Shown here: one piece after another, positions 1 through 5,495 of the stretch
Position numbering within the stretch: position 1 is the first letter of the stretch
Layout of the letters: every line of letters begins with the position of its first letter
Origin: an uncultured Actinomycetes bacterium
Lineage (GTDB): Bacteria > Actinomycetota > Actinomycetes > S36-B12
Assembly (NCBI GenBank): GCA_903918595.1
Contig: CAIXFB010000414.1
Location: forward strand, 1-5,495
Direction: 5' to 3'
Length of the DNA: 5,495 bases
Program-made: the position numbers and the translations under genes
The notes under the pieces: model-generated
What the model was told of the DNA's origin: nothing
The model's input: the letters and a program-made list of their open reading frames with translations, nothing else
The model's database searches: none

Positions 1-314
1 AATGTCACATTTGCCCACCGAACTCGTAGACCCCAGAAGCCCGAGACCCACGGTCCCCACGTTGTGACGACAAGAGCAGGAAGGGTGCACAGGACGCCGG
101 AGATCAATAGTGAACTCACCCACGAGGCTTGACCGGTGGGCCACAGGCCTGGGTTCGTAGCGATCCATGCGCTTTGCCACACCACTGCAAAAGCCGTGAG
201 TCCCTTACTCATGCTGGTCGACAAGGGGTTGGCCAGCAAAGCCTTGGCTATTGGGGGATTTGCCGATTCTGTTGAAGCGTCAGACCCGGCAGGTGCGATC
301 CCCCGAGTTCTCAT
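1..314 (-). CDS. Partial ORF, possible membrane protein N-terminus, unrecognised
   Basis: I do not recognise this protein. On the minus strand the frame is open from an ATG at 314-312 to the left edge: 104 codons without a stop, and a TAG lies two codons upstream of the ATG. The first ~35 residues are polar and rich in Ala, Pro and Ser. Residues ~38-53 and ~65-95 are strongly hydrophobic and rich in Trp, Val and Leu, followed by an Arg-x-Arg, which looks like membrane segments with a cytoplasmic anchor. An internal ATG at 212-210 (residue 35) is an alternative start and would drop the less convincing N-terminus. A weak AGGG lies upstream of the first ATG; the internal one has no clear ribosome binding site. 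The ORF is divergent from azlC. It may be a chance open frame: two plus-strand frames in the same stretch are also partly open. Confidence 0.4.
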   Translation of the reverse strand, partial: MRTRGIAPAGSDASTESANPPIAKALLANPLSTSMSKGLTAFAVVWQSAWIATNPGLWPTGQASWVSSLLISGVLCTLPALVVTTWGPWVSGFWGLRVRWANVT

Positions 315-324
315 GCACTAACCC

Positions 325-345
325 TGTCACGAACCACAAGTGACA
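325..345. promoter_or_regulatory. Inverted repeat TGTCAC-N9-GTGACA, candidate operator/promoter region of azlC
   Basis: A perfect 6-bp inverted repeat (arms at 325-330 and 340-345, 9-nt spacer, 21 bp in all) lies between the divergent left-edge ORF and azlC. Its size and symmetry would suit a dimeric helix-turn-helix regulator. A weak -10-like TATTAC at 347-352 follows TGTCAC by 16 nt, so the repeat could overlap the -35 to -10 region of an azlC promoter. AzlCD operons are often controlled by a nearby regulator, but none is visible here. There is no run of T after the second arm on either strand, so a terminator is unlikely. The regulatory role is inference; the repeat itself is seen. Confidence 0.35.
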
Positions 346-380
346 CTATTACGCCCATGCCCCATCGATTCCAGGACCGT

Positions 381-384
381 GGAG
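381..384 (+). promoter_or_regulatory. Ribosome binding site of azlC
   Basis: GGAG ends 10 nt before the ATG at 395. It supports that start over the in-frame ATGs at 425 and 431, which have no comparable purine-rich site upstream. Confidence 0.5.
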
Positions 385-394
385 CACCGCCATT

Positions 395-1117
395 ATGAAC
401 ATCGATGACACTGCGGCCAATGACATGAACATGCGGCCGACCACCGTGAAAGCACTTGGAGTGGGCGTTGCCACCGGGGCCTATGGTCTGTCCTTCGGCG
501 CCATCAGCATCGCAAGTGGACTCGACGTGTGGCAAACCCAAGCGCTTTCACTGTTGATGTTCACTGGAGCCTCTCAATTTGCACTTGTAGGCGTGCTCGG
601 GGCTGGGGGTGGGATCGTTGCGGCAGTGGCAACGGCAGTGCTTCTCGGTGCCCGTAACAGTCTGTACGCTCTCAGTTTGGCACCGCGCCTTCGCCTGCAT
701 GGGTTTGCAAAATTCGCTGGAGCTCAACTAACAATCGATGAGAGCACCGCAATGGCTCTCTCCCACCCCGACGATCCACAGCGTGCGCGCCATGCCTTTT
801 GGGCGACCGGCTTATCGGTATTTGTCCTGTGGAATATCGGTACGCTTGCTGGCGCTTTGGGTGCCTCCCTCATCGATGATCCCGGGACGCTCGGGCTGGA
901 CGCGGCCATCCCCGCCGGGTTCATTGCCCTGCTGTGGCCACGGCTCAATTCCCGGTCGATGTGGGCGTTGGCTCTCGTTAGCGCAAGTCTGGCCATTGCG
1001 CTCGTGCCCTTTTTGCAGCCAGGCCTTCCAGTTTTGGCTGCAGCACTGGTCGCTGTGGCCGCAGACCGGATCGTTGCCCGCAAATCCCGCTCGAGTAGCC
1101 AAGGTGGCACCTCATGA
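395..1117 (+). CDS. azlC: AzlC family branched-chain amino acid exporter, large subunit
   Basis: This is the large subunit of an AzlCD-type inner-membrane exporter. In characterised relatives (Bacillus AzlCD, E. coli YgaZH) the pair exports branched-chain amino acids or analogues. The 240 residues match the usual family length of about 230-250. The family signature is visible: a Gly-rich first helix with LSFGAISIA (~32-40), FTGASQF (56-62) followed by a Gly-rich turn, GARNSLYALSLAP (85-97), and the TIDES motif (113-117), equivalent to the conserved Asp-Glu after the first helical hairpins. Further hydrophobic segments lie at ~132-157, 167-182, 188-208 and 210-225. The C-terminus is basic and Ser-rich. 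The stop overlaps the azlD start by 4 bp (ATGA), so the two subunits are probably translated together. The exact substrate cannot be read from the sequence. Confidence 0.93.
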   Translation: MNIDDTAANDMNMRPTTVKALGVGVATGAYGLSFGAISIASGLDVWQTQALSLLMFTGASQFALVGVLGAGGGIVAAVATAVLLGARNSLYALSLAPRLRLHGFAKFAGAQLTIDESTAMALSHPDDPQRARHAFWATGLSVFVLWNIGTLAGALGASLIDDPGTLGLDAAIPAGFIALLWPRLNSRSMWALALVSASLAIALVPFLQPGLPVLAAALVAVAADRIVARKSRSSSQGGTS

Positions 1118-1425
1118 TTTGGGCGGCGGTACTGATCGGAGCCGCAGGTACTTACTCGGAGAAATTGCTCGGATATCTACTGCCGGCCTCCCTACTTGAC
1201 AACACCACGGTGCGCCGGATTACCGGGTACCTACCTATCTGTTTACTTTCAGCACTGGTAGCTGTCCAGACATTTTCAACGGGTACCACCTTGGTGATTG
1301 ACGCACGGGTTGCCGGGGTAGCCGCGGCGGTTATTGCGCTCATGTTGCGAGCGCCGTTCTTAGTCGTTGTTCTGGTGGCAGCGATAGTGACTGCCCTACT
1401 GCGCGCTTCAGGACTGTCCGAATGA
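1114..1425 (+). CDS. azlD: AzlD family branched-chain amino acid exporter, small subunit
   Basis: This is the small membrane partner of AzlC. It has 103 residues and the typical AzlD layout of about four hydrophobic stretches (~2-16, 38-53, 66-78, 81-97). The family's conserved positions are visible: an Arg pair before a Gly-Tyr-Leu-Pro (VRRITGYLP, 33-41), and DARVAG (63-68) before a long Ala/Val-rich helix. Together with AzlC it is expected to form the export channel; homologues are always found as a pair. It starts inside the azlC stop as ATGA, and an AAGG at 1101-1104, 9 nt upstream, serves as ribosome binding site. Its own stop overlaps the next gene in the same ATGA manner. The family assignment is firm, the substrate is not. 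Confidence 0.92.
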   Translation: MIWAAVLIGAAGTYSEKLLGYLLPASLLDNTTVRRITGYLPICLLSALVAVQTFSTGTTLVIDARVAGVAAAVIALMLRAPFLVVVLVAAIVTALLRASGLSE

Positions 1426-1964
1426 AGCCCGAAGACGAGGAACGCCGTCCAATTTTTAGTTTTCTGTGGCCAGTCCCGCCGAAATCTGCCGAACTTCCGG
1501 TCACCTATCAGACCAAGTTCGTTCGCATCGGAACCAGAGGCGCGCTTCGGTCACTCATTCTCATCGCATTCGCATTAGGAATAGCCCTCAGCGCAGGAGG
1601 GGTGATTCTTGTCGGATTTACAGCAGGGTTTTCGGGCTGGACATTCCTGTCATCTGCACTACTAGCAACTGCCTGTCTCGTTTTAGCTCGGGCCTCTGTC
1701 GCGGGCACCTACGTCAATGATGAAGGTATCGCAATTCGAAATCTGTGGTCTTCAAGGTTTTTTCCGTGGACACAAGCCCTCGTGGCGCCAGAGGATGGCC
1801 TGATCGTGGTTCGCCAATTAGGGCGAACTTACGGCACCCACATACATCGCTGGTCCCTTGACTGGCCGACCGGCGGTGAACGCTATGACATGGCAGTTCA
1901 AGCGATTCGTTCCTGGGCCACCGCGCATCACGCTTGGGTGTTGGAATCTCCATCCGATACATAG
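1422..1964 (+). CDS. PH-domain-containing membrane protein, coupled to azlCD
   Basis: This is a 180-residue protein with a polar N-terminus (1-38), two membrane-spanning stretches (~42-67 and ~74-95) and a soluble C-terminal half. The segment from about residue 95 (GTYVNDEGIAIRN, then RFFPW at 112-116) has the pattern of small bacterial PH-like domains: a beta strand ending in Asp-Glu-Gly, a second strand with Arg-Asn, and a Pro-Trp turn. Such proteins are common in actinobacteria and their function is mostly unknown; the fold suggests binding of a lipid headgroup or protein at the inner face of the membrane. The start is fixed by the ATGA overlap with azlD and an AGGA at 1410-1413, 8 nt upstream. 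This coupling suggests co-expression with the exporter, but a functional link is inference. The last 37 bp overlap the convergent gene on the other strand. Confidence 0.8.
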   Translation: MKPEDEERRPIFSFLWPVPPKSAELPVTYQTKFVRIGTRGALRSLILIAFALGIALSAGGVILVGFTAGFSGWTFLSSALLATACLVLARASVAGTYVNDEGIAIRNLWSSRFFPWTQALVAPEDGLIVVRQLGRTYGTHIHRWSLDWPTGGERYDMAVQAIRSWATAHHAWVLESPSDT

Positions 1965-2389
1965 AGGTCGACTGCAGTGCGCATCGCCCGTCGAGCACGT
2001 TTTCGATCGCGAGATTCGTCATAACCAAGCGCGAGCCGAAACCACACTCTCCAGTCCTCCGGCTCAGCTTCAGCCGCCTTCGAAAGCTCCGCAAATCGCT
2101 CGTCTGCCGCCTCAAGCTGCGCACGACCAGAGGGGGTTTTGGGCAGATCGTCACGAAGTAAGCCCCCCTCACTCGCTAACTGACGCCCCATAGCTTGCAT
2201 CTGCCAACCGAATTTGAGTTCCCGATACAGCATCCATGCACCCAACACGGGGAGTACCGCAATGGCCACGCCGAAGACAATCAAGACGGGATCCCCTGTA
2301 AGCAGTAAGAACCAACCACGCCACAGCGCAAACCCGGCATAGATTGCCACTGCTGCAGCGAGCAGCAGTGAAATCGCGCGTTGACTCAT
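1928..2389 (-). CDS. Small two-helix membrane protein with TPR-like C-terminus
   Basis: This is a 153-residue protein of a family I associate with actinobacteria, often placed after dapB; its function is unknown. Two hydrophobic helices lie at ~7-30 and ~33-55. A Tyr-Arg-Glu-Leu stretch and a cytoplasmic linker follow (~57-100). The C-terminal region has a single tetratricopeptide-like helix pair, roughly 107-143, with the characteristic spacing of Trp, Leu-Ala, Tyr, Ala and Ala-Val. One such repeat usually serves as a contact surface rather than an enzyme. The ATG overlaps the dapB stop by 4 bp (ATGA on the minus strand). No clear Shine-Dalgarno sequence precedes it, so translation probably depends on ribosomes finishing dapB. 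A strong hairpin lies within the first codons. The 3' end overlaps the convergent PH-domain gene by 37 bp. Confidence 0.8.
   Translation of the reverse strand: MSQRAISLLLAAAVAIYAGFALWRGWFLLLTGDPVLIVFGVAIAVLPVLGAWMLYRELKFGWQMQAMGRQLASEGGLLRDDLPKTPSGRAQLEAADERFAELSKAAEAEPEDWRVWFRLALGYDESRDRKRARRAMRTAVDLYVSDGDSNTQA
2348..2370. repeat. Perfect 9-bp inverted repeat, hairpin inside the start of the gene after dapB
   Basis: CACTGCTGC (2348-2356) and GCAGCAGTG (2362-2370) pair perfectly around a 5-nt loop. In the minus-strand mRNA the stem begins about 19 nt after the start of the ATG at 2389, over the Leu-Leu-Leu-Ala-Ala-Ala codons of the first membrane helix. Neither side is followed by a T-run, so it is not an intrinsic terminator. 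It may simply result from repeated Leu and Ala codons, or it may limit translation initiation. Confidence 0.6.
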
Positions 2390-3138
2390 AAACCCAGGAA
2401 CGTGTCGAGTCCTACGGTGAGTCCCGGGTGCTTGCCCACCTCACGAATACCAAGCACAACGCCTGGCATGAAACTTTCTCGAGAAAGCGAATCGTGACGA
2501 ATTGTGAGCGTTTCGCCTTCTCCACCAAAAATTACTTCCTGATGGGCAACCAATCCCGATATCCGCAGTGAGTGGATCGGGATCCCAGCTACTCGGGCAC
2601 CTCGTGCGCCATCATGAGCATCAACCGTGGCATCTGGCATCTCCACATCGTGCCTTGCCAGACCGATCATCTCAGCAGTTCTGATCGCAGTCCCCGATGG
2701 AGCATCCACCTTTTTAGGATGGTGCAGTTCAACAATTTCGACGGATTCAAAATGTGGTGCAGCCATCTGAGCCATCTTCATCATGAGGATTGCCGCTATT
2801 CCAAAATTCGGCGCAACCAAGACCCCCGTGGAGGGACTCTTCGCACACCACTGCGTTAACTCCCTGAGTCTTTCAGCGTCGAATCCGGTGGTGCCGATAA
2901 CGCAATGGATGCCGTTCTCGATTGCAAACTTGAGCGTGGGCATGACCACATCTGGCGTAGTGAAATCAACAATCACTTGAGCTTTAGAGTCCAGTAGTGC
3001 ACTGAGATCATCACCCTGATCAATCTGCGCTACGAGTTGCAGATCTGGCTGCTCTTGAACAGCCGAAACAACGGTGGCCCCCATTCGACCTAGGGCACCA
3101 ATAACGCCAACCCGGATGGGTGCAGCCTGCTCTGCCAT
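2386..3138 (-). CDS. dapB: 4-hydroxy-tetrahydrodipicolinate reductase
   Basis: DapB reduces 4-hydroxy-2,3,4,5-tetrahydrodipicolinate with NAD(P)H in the cytoplasm, the second dedicated step of diaminopimelate and lysine synthesis. It acts normally as a homotetramer. The 250 residues fit the usual ~245-270. The N-terminal Rossmann nucleotide site is GVIGALGRMG (11-20). VDFT (57-60) and GTTGF (82-86) follow, then the signature ELHHPKKVDAPSGTA (137-151). By alignment with the E. coli enzyme, H139 and K143 are the catalytic His and Lys, and the SGT loop binds substrate. The C-terminal RHDSLSRESF (214-223) is also typical. I chose the ATG at 3138 because GAGG (3147-3150) lies 8 nt upstream. The in-frame GTG at 3147 overlaps that site and would give three unneeded residues. 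The gene sits 30 nt after the peptidase gene and overlaps the next gene by ATGA. Confidence 0.97.
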   Translation of the reverse strand: MAEQAAPIRVGVIGALGRMGATVVSAVQEQPDLQLVAQIDQGDDLSALLDSKAQVIVDFTTPDVVMPTLKFAIENGIHCVIGTTGFDAERLRELTQWCAKSPSTGVLVAPNFGIAAILMMKMAQMAAPHFESVEIVELHHPKKVDAPSGTAIRTAEMIGLARHDVEMPDATVDAHDGARGARVAGIPIHSLRISGLVAHQEVIFGGEGETLTIRHDSLSRESFMPGVVLGIREVGKHPGLTVGLDTFLGL

Positions 3139-3146
3139 ATTCACCA

Positions 3147-3150
3147 CCTC
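3147..3150 (-). promoter_or_regulatory. Ribosome binding site deciding the dapB start
   Basis: GAGG on the minus strand is spaced 8 nt from the ATG at 3138. Its last base is the first base of the upstream in-frame GTG (3147-3145), so that GTG cannot be the start if this site is used. Confidence 0.65.
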
Positions 3151-3168
3151 AGCGTTTCATATGTGACG

Positions 3169-4482
3169 TCAGGATGCCACAGCATTGAATGTGTGAGTGG
3201 AGTCAAAGGGACCAATCACAGCCAGGGTCATGGGTGCAGAGAAAAGCTCTCTGGCAAGCGCATGCACGTCCTCATCGGTCACCGAATCAACTCTGGCCAG
3301 CACATCGTTGAGCCCCAGAAGGGGTTCCCCGTGCAACTCACTCTTTGCGATGCGAGTCATTCGGGCGCCCGTATCCTCTTGTCCGAGAACCGTCGCGCCC
3401 TTCACCTGGCCTCTGCTTCGAGCAAGTTCGTCCGAACTCAATCCCTGATGCGCCACGTTTTCAAGTTCGCTCAGACATACGTCAAGAACAGTGTCTACCT
3501 TGGCGGGGAGGCAGCCCGCATACAGACCGAAGACCCCGGTGTCAGCAAAACCTTGCGCATATGAGTACACCGAATATGCCAACCCGCGCTTTTCTCGAAC
3601 TTCTTGAAATAGCCGGCTGCTCATACCTCCACCCAATGCGGTGGATAGCACGCCCGCTGTAAATCGCCGGGGATCGTTCCGCAGTAAGCCCGGAACTCCC
3701 AGCACCAAATGAGCCTGTTCAGTCACCCGCGGCACCACCCGAACTTGGGAGGTGCTCGCAGGACGACGAGAACCTCTGCGTGCTGGTGTGGGAATTACTT
3801 CTCTGTCGAGAAAACCTGAGAAAGCCTTGGTGACGTGCTTGACGACCGTGGCGTGATCCACATTGCCAGCGGCAGCGATAACCATGTTCTGAGGCAGGTA
3901 GCGCTTTCGGTAGAACCTGTTGATCGCATTGCGCTCGATGCCAGTGATGGTGTCTACGGTCCCAAGGATTGGCCTTCCCAGCGGGGAATCACCAAACATT
4001 GCTTCAGCAAACTCATCGTGTACAGAATCGCCAGGATCGTCGTCATGCATGGCGATCTCTTCCAGAATCACCCCACGTTCGGCCTCAACGTCGTCTACCT
4101 TGATGAGTGCGTCAAGGACAACGTCGCACACAACATCGATTGCTAGCGGTAAATCCGAATCCAGAACCCGCGCGTAATAGCAGGTGTACTCCTTTGAGGT
4201 GAAAGCGTTCAGATCACCACCCACAGCCTCGATAGAGGCAGAGATCTCCAGCGCTGATCGTCGAGATGTTCCCTTGAATAACAGGTGCTCCAGGTAGTGG
4301 GCAGAACCCATCATTTGGCCGGACTCATCCCGCGAGCCCACCCCAACCCATACACCGAATGACACCGACCGAACCCCGGGGACCTGCTCAGTGATGATTC
4401 GCAGGCCACCCGGGAGCACGGTTCGACGAACAACTCCCCCATCAACTTCCCGCAACAATGTGCGGGTAGAAGCCTTAGGCAT
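3169..4482 (-). CDS. M16 family zinc metallopeptidase (PepR / processing-peptidase-like)
   Basis: This is a single-chain, 437-residue member of the M16B group of inverted-zinc peptidases, related to the mitochondrial processing peptidase beta subunit and mycobacterial PepR (Rv2782c). The zinc site HYLEH is at 62-66 (His62 and His66 as ligands, Glu65 as general base). The third ligand is expected at Glu142 in ERGVILEEI, 76 residues after the second His, as in the processing peptidase. The C-terminal domain has the conserved GGGMSSRLFQEVREKRGLAYSV (residues ~285-306), whose Arg and Tyr contact substrate in homologues. All active-site residues are present, so it should be active. There is no signal peptide, so it is probably cytoplasmic; the substrate is unknown. 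The ATG at 4482 overlaps the pnp stop by 8 bp and has a weak GAAAG 5 nt upstream. An in-frame GTG at 4488 would add two residues. Confidence 0.95.
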   Translation of the reverse strand: MPKASTRTLLREVDGGVVRRTVLPGGLRIITEQVPGVRSVSFGVWVGVGSRDESGQMMGSAHYLEHLLFKGTSRRSALEISASIEAVGGDLNAFTSKEYTCYYARVLDSDLPLAIDVVCDVVLDALIKVDDVEAERGVILEEIAMHDDDPGDSVHDEFAEAMFGDSPLGRPILGTVDTITGIERNAINRFYRKRYLPQNMVIAAAGNVDHATVVKHVTKAFSGFLDREVIPTPARRGSRRPASTSQVRVVPRVTEQAHLVLGVPGLLRNDPRRFTAGVLSTALGGGMSSRLFQEVREKRGLAYSVYSYAQGFADTGVFGLYAGCLPAKVDTVLDVCLSELENVAHQGLSSDELARSRGQVKGATVLGQEDTGARMTRIAKSELHGEPLLGLNDVLARVDSVTDEDVHALARELFSAPMTLAVIGPFDSTHTFNAVAS

Positions 4483-5495
4483 CTGCACTTTCAGCAGATG
4501 CAGCTTCGGTCACGGGCGCGAGTGAAAGCTTGCCGCGAGGATCAATCTCCTTGATCTCCACCTCAATCTTGTCGCCGACGTTGAGCACTTCTTCAACGGT
4601 TTCAATTCGCTTACCGCCAGTGAGCTTCTTGATTTCCGAGATGTGCAGCAGGCCGTCTTTGCCGGGCACCAAAGAAATGAAGGCACCAAAGTTGGTGGTC
4701 TTCACGACGGTACCCAGGTAACGCTCTCCGACCTCTGGCATCGTCGGGTTTGCGATTTGGTTGATCGCTGCACGAGCTGCTTCAGCAGCTGGTCCGTTTG
4801 TCGCGCCGATGTAGATCGTGCCGTTGTCTTCAATGGAAATGTCAGCGCCAGTTTCTTCCTGAATCTGGTTGATGATCTTACCCTTTGGCCCGATAACCTC
4901 GCCGATCTTGTCCACCGGGATCACAACGCTGATCACTCGAGGAGCTGTTGCTGCCATTTCATCAGGAGCATCGATCGCTTCCGTCATCACGTCAAGGATG
5001 GCCAGTCGCGCGTCGCGAGCCTGAGTCAAGGCACCCGCAAGCACCGAGGCCGGAATGCCATCGAGCTTGGTATCGAGCTGCAGGGCAGTGACAAAGTTGC
5101 GGGTACCAGCAACCTTGAAGTCCATGTCGCCGAAAGCGTCTTCGGCGCCGAGGATGTCGGTGATTGCTACATACTCCGTCTTTCCATCGATCTCACCTGA
5201 GATCAGACCCATTGCAATACCTGCCACCGGCGCCTTCAGCGGGACACCCGCATTGAGCAACGACATGGTCGATGCGCACACAGAACCCATGGATGTGGAG
5301 CCGTTGGAGCCGAGCGCCTCGGAGACCTGACGGATTGCGTAGGGGAATTCCTCGCGCGTGGGCAGAACTGGTACGAGTGCCCGCTCCGCCAGAGCGCCGT
5401 GTCCGATTTCGCGGCGCTTGGGGCTACCAACGCGACCGGTCTCACCTGTGGAGTACGGCGGGAAGTTGTAGTTGTGCATGTAACGCTTCCGGGTG
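4475..5495 (-). CDS. pnp: Polyribonucleotide nucleotidyltransferase (PNPase), C-terminal part
   Basis: PNPase degrades RNA 3' to 5' by phosphorolysis and can add tails in reverse, as a homotrimer in the cytoplasm. About 340 C-terminal residues are visible; the gene continues past the right edge, and the Met at 5479 is internal. The fragment opens in the second RNase PH domain (RYMHNYNFPPYSTGE, and SPKRREIGHGALAERAL). GAEDAFGDMDFK (codons at about 5149-5114) carries the two Asp equivalent to E. coli D486 and D492, needed for catalysis. A KH domain follows with its GxxG loop as IGPKGK (4893-4876). An S1 domain comes last, from GERYLG to RGKLSL (about 4729-4518), with a short acidic, Ala/Ser-rich tail. 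Actinobacterial PNPase is also called GpsI. It appears to be the first visible gene of an operon with the peptidase and dapB. Confidence 0.97.
   Translation of the reverse strand, partial: TRKRYMHNYNFPPYSTGETGRVGSPKRREIGHGALAERALVPVLPTREEFPYAIRQVSEALGSNGSTSMGSVCASTMSLLNAGVPLKAPVAGIAMGLISGEIDGKTEYVAITDILGAEDAFGDMDFKVAGTRNFVTALQLDTKLDGIPASVLAGALTQARDARLAILDVMTEAIDAPDEMAATAPRVISVVIPVDKIGEVIGPKGKIINQIQEETGADISIEDNGTIYIGATNGPAAEAARAAINQIANPTMPEVGERYLGTVVKTTNFGAFISLVPGKDGLLHISEIKKLTGGKRIETVEEVLNVGDKIEVEIKEIDPRGKLSLAPVTEAASAESADA

Noticed and set aside
1..132. Plus-strand open frame from the left edge to TGA at 130-132, which could be the C-terminus of an upstream gene
   Set aside because: Only 43 codons, rich in Arg, His, Pro and Thr with no recognisable pattern; the minus-strand frame over the same bases is much longer and more protein-like. 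Not excluded, since the upstream sequence is missing.
136..321. Plus-strand 61-codon frame starting at GTG
   Set aside because: No ribosome binding site and no family resemblance, and it lies opposite the longer minus-strand frame. Probably a shadow.
724..1110. Long minus-strand frame opposite azlC
   Set aside because: It is antisense to a clearly conserved AzlC coding region, and the translation is low-complexity without any domain.
1965..2000. Possible bidirectional terminator at the convergent junction
   Set aside because: No GC-rich stem followed by a T-run on either strand was found around the two stop codons.
3164..3171. TGACGTCA palindrome at the end of the M16 gene
   Set aside because: An 8-bp palindrome overlapping the peptidase stop codon; too short to separate from chance, and no promoter-like element is placed around it.
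4643..5200. 185-codon plus-strand frame opposite pnp
   Set aside because: Antisense to the RNase PH, KH and S1 domains of PNPase; its His, Arg and Asp content is a by-product of the codons on the other strand.

Overview
This window looks like ordinary chromosomal DNA from an actinomycete-type actinobacterium. Base composition appears moderately GC-rich by eye, lower than in Streptomyces. The best taxonomic evidence is the PNPase fragment, whose sequence is of actinobacterial type. The order pnp, M16 zinc peptidase, dapB and a small two-helix membrane protein with a TPR-like tail is also one I associate with this phylum. I cannot name a genus.

Layout from left to right. Positions 1-314 hold an open minus-strand frame that runs off the left edge. 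It could be the N-terminal part of an unrecognised membrane protein. A short divergent intergenic region (about 315-394) follows and carries a perfect 6-bp inverted repeat, TGTCAC-N9-GTGACA, that could be an operator. On the plus strand, azlC, azlD and a membrane-anchored PH-domain protein (395-1964) form a tight operon in which both junctions are 4-bp ATGA overlaps. On the minus strand, reading leftwards from the right edge, lie pnp (5' end outside the window), an M16 family peptidase, dapB and the small membrane protein. These four are nearly contiguous (8-bp overlap, 30-nt gap, 4-bp overlap) and are probably one transcription unit. The two operons meet tail to tail and their last genes overlap by 37 bp at 1928-1964.

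How the genes work together. AzlC and AzlD are the large and small subunits of a branched-chain-amino-acid-type exporter. The PH-domain protein is translationally coupled to them, but its role is unknown. The opposite operon combines RNA turnover (PNPase), a processing-type metallopeptidase and the second dedicated step of lysine/diaminopimelate synthesis (DapB). This grouping is housekeeping and its members have no obvious common pathway.

I found no tRNA, rRNA, CRISPR array, insertion sequence or convincing intrinsic terminator, and no convincing sign of a new defence or mobile system. The points worth a second look are the left-edge ORF, the divergent inverted repeat, the coupled PH-domain gene, the convergent coding overlap, and a strong hairpin just inside the last gene of the dapB operon.
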